Assembly (NCBI GenBank): GCA_044229235.1
Contig: JBGATH010000015.1
Coordinates: 24,975-88,974 of the forward strand
Length of the DNA: 64,000 bases
Reading direction: 5' to 3'
Source of the DNA: UKL13-2 sp044229235
Lineage (GTDB): Bacteria > Pseudomonadota > Gammaproteobacteria > Burkholderiales > Usitatibacteraceae
Part shown: piece by piece, positions 7,364-15,037 of the stretch
Position numbering within the stretch: position 1 is the first letter of the stretch
How the letters are laid out: each line of letters begins with the position of its first letter
Program-made: the position numbers and the translations under genes
Notes under the pieces: model-generated
Seen by the model: the letters and a program-made list of their open reading frames with translations, nothing else
What the model was told of the DNA's origin: nothing
Databases searched by the model: none

Positions 7364-7433
7364 CAAACTCCAGCTTTGGCGGGCCTCGCAGGCCATTTTC
7401 TGCCTGGAAGGCGCGCCAATGCTGGAGTTTTGC
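7363..7433 (+). repeat. dispersed palindromic repeat, copy A (bioB/bioF gap)
   Basis: The arms AACTCCAGCTTTGGCG and CGCCAATGCTGGAGTTTT are near-perfect reverse complements, with an inner CAGGC...GCCTG pair. It fills most of the 83-base bioB-bioF gap. The same element recurs at 30315-30382, 36391-36463 and 59467-59535. As RNA it folds into a long hairpin that could tune expression of the downstream bio genes. Confidence 0.85.
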
Positions 7434-7446
7434 ATTGCCCCTGATC

Positions 7447-8637
7447 ATGTCGATCCACGATTTCAACGCCCATTTGTCCGAGCTCGCGCAAGCCGACCAG
7501 CTGCGCGTGCGGCGCATCATCGATGGCCCGCAGGACGCGTCGATGATCATCGACGGCAAGCGCGTGCTGTCATTCGGCAGCAACGACTATCTGGGCCTCG
7601 CCAATCATCCGAAGGTGGTGGAAGCCGCCATGCGCGCGCTCAAGCGCTACGGCCTCGGTGCCGGCGCCTCGCACATGGTCTCGGGCCACATGCGCGCGCA
7701 CCATGAGCTCGAGGAGAAACTCGCCGGCTATGTGAAACTGCCGAAGGCGCTGTTGTTCTCGTCCGGATACGCGGCCAATATGGGCATCCTCACCGCGCTC
7801 GCCGGGCGCGGCGACACCATCTTCGCCGACAAGCTCAATCACGCCTGCCTCAACGACGGCGCCATGTTGTCGCGCGCCAACTTCAAGCGCTACCCGCACA
7901 ACAACCACGCCAGACTGGCGGCGATGCTGGAAGCGGCCCCCGCCGGCGGCCGCAAGCTCATCGTCACCGATGCGGTGTTCAGCATGGATGGCGACATCGC
8001 GCCGCTGCCGGAATTGCTGGCGCTGGCGGACAAGCACGACGCATTGCTGGTGATCGATGACGCGCACGGCTTCGGCGTACTGGGCTACCGCGGCAAAGGC
8101 GCACTGGAACATTTCAACCTGCGCAACGAACGCATTGTCTACATGGCGACGCTGGGCAAGGCGGCCGGCGGCTATGGCGCATTCGTCGCCGGGAACGACG
8201 ATGTTGTTGAATGGATTCTGCAGTCGGCCCGCACTTACCTGTTCACCACTGCCACGCCGCCCGCCATTGCCGCCGCGATGTCGGTGAGCCTCGATGTGAT
8301 GCAGGAGGATCGCGAGCGCCTCAAGCACCTGCGCACGCTCATCGATTTCTTCGGCGATTCGCTGAAGCTGCAGTACGCAAAGCTGCCGTTTTCCCAGACC
8401 GCCATCCAGCCGATCCTCATCGGCGACAACGCCACCACGCTGGCCTTTGCCGAAGCGCTGCGCGACCGCCACATGTTCGTCCCCGCCATCCGGCCGCCCA
8501 CGGTTCCCAAAGGCACCTCCCGCCTGCGGGTGTCGATTTCGGCCGCGCATTCAGCAGATGACCTGTTCGACCTCATCACCGCGCTCACCGACCTGGAAAA
8601 CATCCTCATGCGCGACCGTCCCGGAACGCGCGCATGA
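7447..8637 (+). CDS. bioF: 8-amino-7-oxononanoate synthase BioF
   Basis: 396 aa from the ATG at 7447. Alpha-oxoamine synthase family: FGSNDYLGLANHPKV (43-57), GAGASHMVSGHMRAHHELE (71-89), DDAHGFGVLG (204-213) and the PLP lysine at 238 in TLGKAAGGYGAF. It condenses pimeloyl-ACP (or CoA) with alanine to give KAPA (8-amino-7-oxononanoate), the first step of biotin ring assembly. Its stop overlaps the bioH start as ATGA. The gene is separated from bioB by repeat copy A. Confidence 0.96.
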   Translation: MSIHDFNAHLSELAQADQLRVRRIIDGPQDASMIIDGKRVLSFGSNDYLGLANHPKVVEAAMRALKRYGLGAGASHMVSGHMRAHHELEEKLAGYVKLPKALLFSSGYAANMGILTALAGRGDTIFADKLNHACLNDGAMLSRANFKRYPHNNHARLAAMLEAAPAGGRKLIVTDAVFSMDGDIAPLPELLALADKHDALLVIDDAHGFGVLGYRGKGALEHFNLRNERIVYMATLGKAAGGYGAFVAGNDDVVEWILQSARTYLFTTATPPAIAAAMSVSLDVMQEDRERLKHLRTLIDFFGDSLKLQYAKLPFSQTAIQPILIGDNATTLAFAEALRDRHMFVPAIRPPTVPKGTSRLRVSISAAHSADDLFDLITALTDLENILMRDRPGTRA

Positions 8638-9398
8638 CGGTGTTTGTCGATGTCTGCGGGCGCGGGCCGAATCTCACGCTGCTGCACGGATGGGGGCTGA
8701 ACGGCGCGGTGTGGAACGGATTACACGACCGGCTTGCGAAGCGATTCACCCTGCACATCATCGATCTGCCGGGTCACGGCCGCTCGCACGGCGCGCCCGT
8801 TTCCACGCTGGACGCGCTGGTCGATGCTGTGGCCAACGCCATGCCGGTGCGCACCCACCTGCTCGGCTGGTCGCTGGGCGGGCACACCGCCATGGCGATC
8901 GCCCACCGCTTCCCGGCACGCGTGGACAAACTGGTGACGGTGTGCGCGACGCCACGCTTCGTCGAGGGCGATGATTGGCCGCACGGCAAGCGGCCCGACG
9001 TGCTGGCCGATTTCGCACGCCGGCTCTCCACCAATTACGCCGCCACCATCCGCAATTTCCTGGCGCTGCAGGCGCTGAACCAGCCCGAAATGCGCGACGT
9101 GATCCGCAAGCTGCAGGAAGCGGTGGCCGCGCACGGCACCCCGCCGCCGGCGAGTCTCGCTGCCAGCCTCGAGATCCTGCGGGTGAGCGATATCCGCGAC
9201 GTGATCCCGACCCTGCTCGCCCCGACGCTGGTGGTCCAGGGCGACCACGACGCCCTCACCTCGACCGGCGCCGCGCAATGGCTGGCGGACCATTTGCCAC
9301 AGAGTACCTATTGCCTCATCGAGCACGCAGCGCACGCGCCGTTCCTGTCGCACCGCGACATCTTCCTCGATCACCTTCTCGCGTTCCTCGATAAATGA
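8634..9398 (+). CDS. bioH: pimeloyl-ACP methyl ester carboxylesterase BioH
   Basis: 254 aa alpha/beta hydrolase. HGWGLNGAVW near residue 18 forms the oxyanion region, the nucleophile is Ser80 in GWSLGG, and the triad is completed by Asp206 and His234 (EHAAHAPF). BioH releases pimeloyl-ACP from its methyl ester, ending the BioC-BioH pathway. It overlaps bioF at its start and bioC at its end (ATGA at 9395). Its place between bioF and bioC makes the BioH assignment safer than for a free-standing hydrolase. Confidence 0.93.
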   Translation: MTVFVDVCGRGPNLTLLHGWGLNGAVWNGLHDRLAKRFTLHIIDLPGHGRSHGAPVSTLDALVDAVANAMPVRTHLLGWSLGGHTAMAIAHRFPARVDKLVTVCATPRFVEGDDWPHGKRPDVLADFARRLSTNYAATIRNFLALQALNQPEMRDVIRKLQEAVAAHGTPPPASLAASLEILRVSDIRDVIPTLLAPTLVVQGDHDALTSTGAAQWLADHLPQSTYCLIEHAAHAPFLSHRDIFLDHLLAFLDK

Positions 9399-10315
9399 GC
9401 AGTGCCCCAGCCTCCCCCCTCCGCCTGCCCGCCAAACGCGCGGTACGGCAGTCGTTCGGCGCCTCGGCCGGCACCTACGATGAGCACGCATTCTTGCAAC
9501 GCGAAATCGGCGACCGATTGTTTGAGCGGCTCGATTACGTCAAGGTCGCGCCGCAACGCGTGGTCGATATCGGCAGCGGCACCGGCTACGCCACCGAAAA
9601 ACTGCTGGCACGTTATCCGGAGGCCGCGGTCATTGCCCTGGATATCGCCCCTGACATGCTCGGCGTGGCACGACGCAAGTCTGTCAGCCCGTCGATGTTC
9701 AAGCGCCTGTTCGGCAGGCATGAACGTCGCCAGTACGTTTGCGCCGATGCCGAATCGCTGCCCTTTGCCGACGAGACCATCGACCTGGCGCTGTCCAACC
9801 TCGCCATGCAGTGGACCGACCCCGAGCGCGTCGCAAAAGAAGTGGTGCGCGCACTGAAGCCGGCCGGCCTGTTCATGTTCACCACCTTCGGCCCCGATAC
9901 GCTCAAGGAATTGCGCGCAGCTTTCAAGACTGTGGATGACCGGCCGCACGTCAACAGCTTCATCGATATGCACGACATCGGCGACATCCTCGTCCACGCG
10001 GGTTTTGCCGACCCGGTGATGGACCAGGAAATCGTTACCCTCACCTACACCGACCTGAAGCCGCTGCTGCGCGAACTGAAGGGCATCGGCGCGCACAACG
10101 TCCTACCCGGTCGCGCGTCGGGATTGATGGGCAGGCAACGTTGGCAGCGCATGGTTGATGCCTACGAGCGCTTTCGCAAAGACGGGCGCCTGCCGGCCAC
10201 CTACGAGGTGGTTTACGGTCACGCCTGGAAACCGGCGGTGAGCAAACGCAAAACCGTCGATGGCGCCCAGACTATCGGCATCAACGAATTCAAGCGCATG
10301 GTGAAAAAGCCATGA
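9395..10315 (+). CDS. bioC: malonyl-ACP O-methyltransferase BioC
   Basis: 306 aa class I AdoMet methyltransferase. N-terminal RAVRQSFGASAGTYDEHAF, motif I VVDIGSGTGYATEKLL (around 56-71), then ADAESLPFADETIDLALSN and the LAMQWTDPERVAKEV region are typical of BioC. It methylates the free carboxyl of malonyl-ACP so that fatty-acid synthesis can build the pimeloyl chain. Overlapping starts and stops with bioH and bioD (ATGA) show a tightly coupled operon. It is longer than the roughly 250 aa E. coli enzyme, with a C-terminal extension usual in this lineage. Confidence 0.93.
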   Translation: MSSAPASPLRLPAKRAVRQSFGASAGTYDEHAFLQREIGDRLFERLDYVKVAPQRVVDIGSGTGYATEKLLARYPEAAVIALDIAPDMLGVARRKSVSPSMFKRLFGRHERRQYVCADAESLPFADETIDLALSNLAMQWTDPERVAKEVVRALKPAGLFMFTTFGPDTLKELRAAFKTVDDRPHVNSFIDMHDIGDILVHAGFADPVMDQEIVTLTYTDLKPLLRELKGIGAHNVLPGRASGLMGRQRWQRMVDAYERFRKDGRLPATYEVVYGHAWKPAVSKRKTVDGAQTIGINEFKRMVKKP

Positions 10316-11016
10316 GCGGTTACTTCATCACCGGCACCGACACCTGCGTGGGCAAGACCCTGGTCACGGCGGCGCTGATGGTGTCATTGCAGAAACTTGG
10401 CCTGATCGTGGCACCGATGAAGCCGGTCGCCGCCGGCACCATCGCGGTCAACGGCATCGCCATGAATGAAGACGTGGCGCTGATGCTGGAACTGTCGGGC
10501 CATCGTTTTCCGCGGCACGCGGTCAATCCCTACTGTTTCGCCGAAGCCATTGCCCCGCACATCGCCGCGCGCCACGAAAACATTGCGGTCGACATGGAGG
10601 TGATACGCATTGCCTATGCCACGCTGGCCGCGCGCGCCGACGTGGTACTGGTGGAAGGCGCCGGCGGTTTCCTGGTGCCACTTTCCGACAGCGAGTCGAT
10701 GGCGCTGATTCCGGCCGCACTGCAGTTGCCCGTGATCCTGGTGGTGGCGATGCGCCTCGGTTGCATCAACCACACCCTGCTGACCGTCGAAGCCATCCGT
10801 GCGCGCGGCCTGACGCTGGCAGGGTGGATAGCCAACACCCCGGGCACGCGCATGCACGCTTATGCCGAAAACCTGTCGACACTGGACCAGTTGGTCGTGG
10901 CACCGCGCCTCGGCGAACTTGGGTTGATTTCCAGCCCTGACCCTGCCGAAGCCGCGCGCACGGCTGCGGCAACCCTGAACCTAGAAGCGCTTCACTTACC
11001 AAAGGAATCCTCATGA
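10312..11016 (+). CDS. bioD: ATP-dependent dethiobiotin synthetase BioD
   Basis: 234 aa. The P-loop GTDTCVGKT (8-16) is followed by the substrate loop at MKPVAAG and by VLVEGAGGFLVPL near residue 111, the standard BioD catalytic region. It forms the ureido ring of dethiobiotin from DAPA (7,8-diaminopelargonate), CO2 and ATP. It overlaps bioC upstream and the PCu(A)C gene downstream by four bases each. bioA is absent from the run and must lie elsewhere. Confidence 0.95.
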   Translation: MSGYFITGTDTCVGKTLVTAALMVSLQKLGLIVAPMKPVAAGTIAVNGIAMNEDVALMLELSGHRFPRHAVNPYCFAEAIAPHIAARHENIAVDMEVIRIAYATLAARADVVLVEGAGGFLVPLSDSESMALIPAALQLPVILVVAMRLGCINHTLLTVEAIRARGLTLAGWIANTPGTRMHAYAENLSTLDQLVVAPRLGELGLISSPDPAEAARTAAATLNLEALHLPKESS

Positions 11017-11468
11017 AAAAATGGTCACAGCTTTTACCCTTCGCAATCCTGTTGTTCGTCGGCGCCGGCCATGCCCAGTCTGACGCGCCAAAGATTTCCG
11101 AGGTGTGGGTGAAGAGCACCCTGCCCGGCGCTGCCGTCTCGGCCGCGTACATGCAGATCCAGTCATCGAAGGCAACCAGGCTGGTCAAGGTGGACACGCC
11201 CGCCGCGGGGTTGGTTGAACTGCACAACATGACCATGAAGGACGGCGTGATGGAGATGAAGGCCATGGACGCCGTCGAAGTGCCGGCCGGAAAATCGGTG
11301 ACCCTGAAGCCCGGCGGAATGCACGTGATGTTGATGAACGTGAAGAAGCCCATCAAGGCCGGCGACAAGGTTGCGCTGACACTCACTTTTGAAGGCGCGG
11401 ACAAGAAGCCCCTGGTGGTCAAGCTGGACGCCACGGCGCGTGACGCTCTGGCCGCTTCGCATCACTGA
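11013..11468 (+). CDS. periplasmic copper chaperone PCu(A)C
   Basis: 151 aa with a signal peptide (residues 1-21, cleavage after GHA). The family copper site H(M)X10MX21HXM fits exactly with His71, Met82, His104 and Met106. These proteins bind Cu(I) in the periplasm and deliver it to the CuA site of cytochrome c oxidase with Sco-type partners. It overlaps the bioD stop by four bases, so it is probably translated from the biotin operon mRNA, an unexpected pairing. No other cytochrome oxidase gene is nearby. Confidence 0.92.
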   Translation: MKKWSQLLPFAILLFVGAGHAQSDAPKISEVWVKSTLPGAAVSAAYMQIQSSKATRLVKVDTPAAGLVELHNMTMKDGVMEMKAMDAVEVPAGKSVTLKPGGMHVMLMNVKKPIKAGDKVALTLTFEGADKKPLVVKLDATARDALAASHH

Positions 11469-11482
11469 GGCAGGCACCAATG

Positions 11483-11506
11483 CTGTGCGCCGCCCGGCGC
11501 ACAGCA
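11483..11506 (+). terminator. strong hairpin after the bio operon
   Basis: GCTGTGCGCCG and CGGCGCACAGC are perfect 11-base reverse complements with only two bases between them, 14 bases after the PCu(A)C stop. There is no T-run, so it may act as an mRNA stabiliser or with Rho rather than as a pure intrinsic terminator. Confidence 0.5.
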
Positions 11507-12015
11507 AATCGATGCACCGAATTTGCGCAGCGAGCCCGCACGCGGCCGATGCGGCATCCCCTGCCCCGCGCGGCGTACCTGGTATTTGGCGTGGAAAACG
11601 CTTGTTACCGGCAACTGGCATGCACCCTGCACATATTGGATGGATGATTGGCACATCCTGCCGGCGACCGGGTTCCAATTCGTCTGACATGCACCTCGCG
11701 CGGGCCATCGCATCGCTCGGAGGCCAAAGCGGGTAAGCAGTCCGCACGGATGGACGAGACTGCAGGTTTGTCGAAACAAGTGTCCGACGCATGGCGCCGG
11801 CTGCCACCGGCAACCGGTGGTGTGCTGGATTACCGAAGGAGCGAAATCACCACTGACCACCACATCGCCACCCTGAAGTTGATGCACAAGCAGATTGTCG
11901 CCCTGTCGCGCTCGACATCGGTCTGTCGATGCGCAACAAACGGGCGCGCCGCGCCAGCAGTTCACGCCTGGGCGTAGTGCGATCCGAAAAAGTTTTCGCC
12001 GCAAAACCCACTGAC
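11507..12015 (+). other. long gap with no convincing gene
   Basis: About 500 bases between the bio operon and the TRAP gene. Frames present (for example plus strand 11648-11977 and minus strand 11462-12100) have no recognisable motifs and odd composition. A small perfect hairpin CCACCGG-CAA-CCGGTGG lies at 11804-11820. The stretch may hold the promoter of the downstream gene or an eroded gene; nothing more can be supported. Confidence 0.5.
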
Positions 12016-12031
12016 ACCAGAGGAGCAATCG

Positions 12032-13156
12032 ATGAATCGCCGTAAATTTCTTTCCCAGGCTGCTGTCGGCGGCGCGGTTTCCGCCGCCGCTGCCTCGCAA
12101 GCCATCGCACAGACCCCCGCGCTGCCGAACATCAAATGGCGCCTCGCGTCCAGTTTTCCCAAGAGCCTCGACACCATCTACGGCGGCGCCGAGACGTTAT
12201 CCAAGCGGCTCGCGGCGATCACCGGCGGCAAGTTCCAGATCCAGGTGTTCGCTGCCGGCGAAATCGTGCCGGCCTTCAGCGTGGCGGACGCGGTGCAAAA
12301 CGGCACCGTCGAGTGCGCGCACACCGCCTCGTATTACTTCGTCGGCAAGAACAAGGCGTTCGCCTTCGACACCACGCTGCCCTTCGGCCTCACGCAGCGC
12401 CAGCAGAACGCGTGGATCTATCACGGCGGCGGACTGCAACTGGTGCGCGATTTCATGCGCGACTTCAGCATCATCTCCTTCCCCGGCGGCAACACCGGCG
12501 TGCAGATGGGCGGCTGGTGGCGCAAGGAAGTCAAGACCGTCAAGGACCTCAAGGGCATCAAGTTCCGCATCGCCGGGCTCGGTGGCGAAGTGCTGGCCAA
12601 GCTGGGCGTGATCCCGCAGCAGATTCCCGGCGGCGACATTTATCCGGCGCTGGAAAAAGGCACCATCGACGGCGCCGAGTGGATCGGCCCTTACGACGAC
12701 GAGAAGCTGGGCTTCTACAAGGTGGTGAAGTATTTCTACTATCCAGGCTGGTGGGAATCCAACTCGATGTACTCGTTCTACGTGAACACCAAGGAATGGG
12801 ACAAGCTGCCCAAGGAATACCAGGCCGCGTTTGAAGCCGCCGCCTACGAAGCCAACATGGACATGATGGCGCTGTACGACTTCAAGAACCCGGCGGCACT
12901 GCGCAGCCTGGTCGGCAAGGGCGTGCAGTTGCGCGCGTTTTCGCCGGAGCTGATGAAGGCCGCGCAGACAGCAGCCTTCGAGCTGTACGAAGAAGAATCC
13001 GCCAAAAACCCGGCCTTCAAGAAAATGTACGAGCCCTGGCTCAAGTTTCGCGAAGACATCAACCTGTGGCATCGCGTGGCTGAACAGTCCTACACCACCT
13101 TCGCCGCGGCAAATCCCCCGCCGGCTGGCGTTCTCTTTTCTGGCTGTTCCGATTGA
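12032..13156 (+). CDS. TRAP transporter solute-binding protein (DctP-like), orphan
   Basis: 374 aa. A twin-arginine leader (NRRKFLSQAAVGGAVSAAAA, cleavage near residue 27) precedes a TRAP periplasmic receptor of the subgroup annotated for mannitol/chloroaromatic or 2-oxo acids: WRLASSFPKSLDTIYGGAE, QIQVFAAGEIVPAF, and the arginine-containing LKGIKFRIAGLGGEVLAKLG. An AGAGGAG-like ribosome site precedes the ATG. No DctQ or DctM membrane gene is nearby, so a partner must be encoded elsewhere. The last 15 residues (from AAANPPPAG) look unlike the normal C-terminus, which suggests a shifted or replaced end. The ligand is unknown. Confidence 0.88.
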   Translation: MNRRKFLSQAAVGGAVSAAAASQAIAQTPALPNIKWRLASSFPKSLDTIYGGAETLSKRLAAITGGKFQIQVFAAGEIVPAFSVADAVQNGTVECAHTASYYFVGKNKAFAFDTTLPFGLTQRQQNAWIYHGGGLQLVRDFMRDFSIISFPGGNTGVQMGGWWRKEVKTVKDLKGIKFRIAGLGGEVLAKLGVIPQQIPGGDIYPALEKGTIDGAEWIGPYDDEKLGFYKVVKYFYYPGWWESNSMYSFYVNTKEWDKLPKEYQAAFEAAAYEANMDMMALYDFKNPAALRSLVGKGVQLRAFSPELMKAAQTAAFELYEEESAKNPAFKKMYEPWLKFREDINLWHRVAEQSYTTFAAANPPPAGVLFSGCSD

Positions 13157-13172
13157 TCTTGTCGTAAGTCGG

Positions 13173-14114
13173 TCAGGCCGCACCAAAACCGCGCTGCAAC
13201 GCGATGCCGTGCGCGCCGTGCTCAATCGCCACTGCCATGTCGTCGGGCCGGAGCCCGCCAATCGCCATCACCGGCACCGGCGCCGCAACCACCATCTCGC
13301 GAAACGCCGGCCATCCGAGGGGCGCCTGACCCGGGTGTGATTGCGTGGCCCTGACCGCGCCCAGCACCACGAAATCCAGCCCCAACTGACCCGCACGGTC
13401 GATGTCGGCACGCGCATGCGCAGACGCGGCCACCAGCGGAAAGTCCGGCCGCTTCGCGCAGTCGGCGAGTTGCGCACTGGTCAGGTGAACGCCATCGGCC
13501 CCGCACGCGGCGGCGAGGTCCTCATCGGCGTTGATCAATACTTTCGCGCTGTGTGCATGCGCCAGTCGCACCACACGCAACGCGAGGTCTTGCCGCGCCG
13601 CGGCTGAAAAAGTTTTTTCGCGCACCTGCACCAGCCGCAAGCCGACCTTCAATTGCCGTTCCAGTCGCGAAAGCCACGGCTCGACACCCATTTCGGTCGC
13701 ATTGCTGATGGCATAGGTGGTCGGCAGGGCCAGCGCCTGGAAGATCGGCACACATCCGGGCAGCGTCGGCGATACGGTGAGCGCGTCGATGCGCTGCCAT
13801 TCGAAGTGCTGGCCTTCGCGGCCGTGCATTTCGCCGTGCCATGCCTGCACGCGCCAGCAATGCAGCCGCACCGTGGCGTGCGTGTAGCGCATGATGAAGC
13901 TGAACCATGGCGTGGCGTGGGTGATGGTGACGTTCAACTCTTCGATGAGCTCGCGCACCAGGGCGTCGCGCACGGTTTCACCCGGCTCGAGCTTGCCGCC
14001 GGGGAATTCCCAGTAGCCGGGATAGGGTTTGCCTTCGGGGCGCGAAGAGAGCAGGAAGGAACCGTCGGGCAGCAGGAAAATTGCCACCGCGACGTCGGTG
14101 ATCTCCTCCGTCAT
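13173..14114 (-). CDS. MutT-like Nudix hydrolase fused to ThiE-like domain
   Basis: 313 aa from the ATG at 14114, which overlaps the DUF815 stop as ATGA. Residues 5-130 are a MutT/8-oxo-dGTP pyrophosphatase with the full Nudix box (GGKLEPGETVRDALVRELIE with the EEL that follows, about 39-61). Residues 140-313 are a thiamine-phosphate-synthase-like barrel (LRLVQVREKTFS, VLINADEDLAAACGADGVHL, VLGAVRATQSHPGQAPLGW, PVMAIGGL). Fusions of this kind are common in beta- and gammaproteobacteria. The Nudix half probably cleans oxidised nucleotides; whether the ThiE half makes thiamine phosphate is uncertain. Confidence 0.92.
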   Translation of the reverse strand: MTEEITDVAVAIFLLPDGSFLLSSRPEGKPYPGYWEFPGGKLEPGETVRDALVRELIEELNVTITHATPWFSFIMRYTHATVRLHCWRVQAWHGEMHGREGQHFEWQRIDALTVSPTLPGCVPIFQALALPTTYAISNATEMGVEPWLSRLERQLKVGLRLVQVREKTFSAAARQDLALRVVRLAHAHSAKVLINADEDLAAACGADGVHLTSAQLADCAKRPDFPLVAASAHARADIDRAGQLGLDFVVLGAVRATQSHPGQAPLGWPAFREMVVAAPVPVMAIGGLRPDDMAVAIEHGAHGIALQRGFGAA

Positions 14115-15037
14115 CGGCGCCGCGGGGCCGCGCGGCGCGGCGCGCGTTTGGCCGGCGCCGGGTGGCGGCCCGCCCAGTCGCGCGCGAACTGGTAGGCCAC
14201 CCGGCCGCTGCGCGAACCGCGTTCCAGCGCCCACAGCAGCGCCGCCTTGTGCATGGCGTCCGGATCACGCGTCTTCGCGCCCGTGAGCGAGGTGACCCAG
14301 TGGTCAACGATCTGCAGATACTCGCCTTGCGCGAATGGATAGAACGACAGCCACAGGCCGAAGCGCTCCGACAGCGATATCTTTTCTTCGGTGGTTTCGC
14401 CGGGATGAATCTCGCCGTCCTCGGTGTGCTTGGTTTCGAGGTTTTCGCTCATCTTTTCCGGCATCAGATGGCGGCGGTTGCTAGTGGCGTAGATCAGCAG
14501 GTTGTCGTTGGTGGCACTCACGCCGCCGTCGAGCACCGACTTCAGCGCCTTGTAGCCGGGGTCGTTGGCTTCGAAGGAGAGGTCGTCGCTGAAGACGATG
14601 AAACGCTCCGGTCGTGTGGCGATGAGGTCGGCGATCTCGGGAAGGTCAACGAGGTCGCCGCGCTCGACTTCGATGAGCCGCAATCCGTCATTGGCGAAGT
14701 GTTGCAGCGCCGCCTTGACCAGCGAGGATTTACCGGTGCCGCGCGCGCCGGTGAGCAATACGTTATTGGCGCTATGCCCATTCACGAACTGGCGGGTGTT
14801 TTCCGCAATGCGTGATTTCTGGTCGTCGATATCCTTGAGGTCGCCAAAGGTGATGATGTGCGGATGGGCCACGCCGACCAGCCGCCCGCGCGTGCCAAAT
14901 ATGGTGGGCAGCCGGCGCCAGCGATAGGCGATGAATTTGTTCCAGTCGGGCGCCGCGTCCGCATCCGGCAGATGCGCTTCGACACGCTCCAGCAGGGACT
15001 CGACGCGTCCCAATACCTTGTCGACCTTGGAAAACAT
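14111..15037 (-). CDS. DUF815 family AAA ATPase
   Basis: 308 aa. Walker A LLTGARGTGKSSL (94-106), Walker B region RFIVFSDDLSFE near residue 148 and sensor-like NLLIYATSNRRHLMPE near 178 mark the DUF815 AAA family. The C-terminus is an Arg/Ala/Pro-rich basic tail. The function is not established. It overlaps argJ by one base upstream and the Nudix-ThiE gene downstream, an arrangement found in many betaproteobacteria, so the three are one operon. Confidence 0.88.
   Translation of the reverse strand: MFSKVDKVLGRVESLLERVEAHLPDADAAPDWNKFIAYRWRRLPTIFGTRGRLVGVAHPHIITFGDLKDIDDQKSRIAENTRQFVNGHSANNVLLTGARGTGKSSLVKAALQHFANDGLRLIEVERGDLVDLPEIADLIATRPERFIVFSDDLSFEANDPGYKALKSVLDGGVSATNDNLLIYATSNRRHLMPEKMSENLETKHTEDGEIHPGETTEEKISLSERFGLWLSFYPFAQGEYLQIVDHWVTSLTGAKTRDPDAMHKAALLWALERGSRSGRVAYQFARDWAGRHPAPAKRAPRRAAPRRR

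Noticed and set aside
11462..12100. 212-codon frame on the minus strand in the bio/TRAP gap
   Set aside because: It overlaps the start of the TRAP gene, is Cys/Trp/Arg-rich in an unnatural way and contains no family motif.
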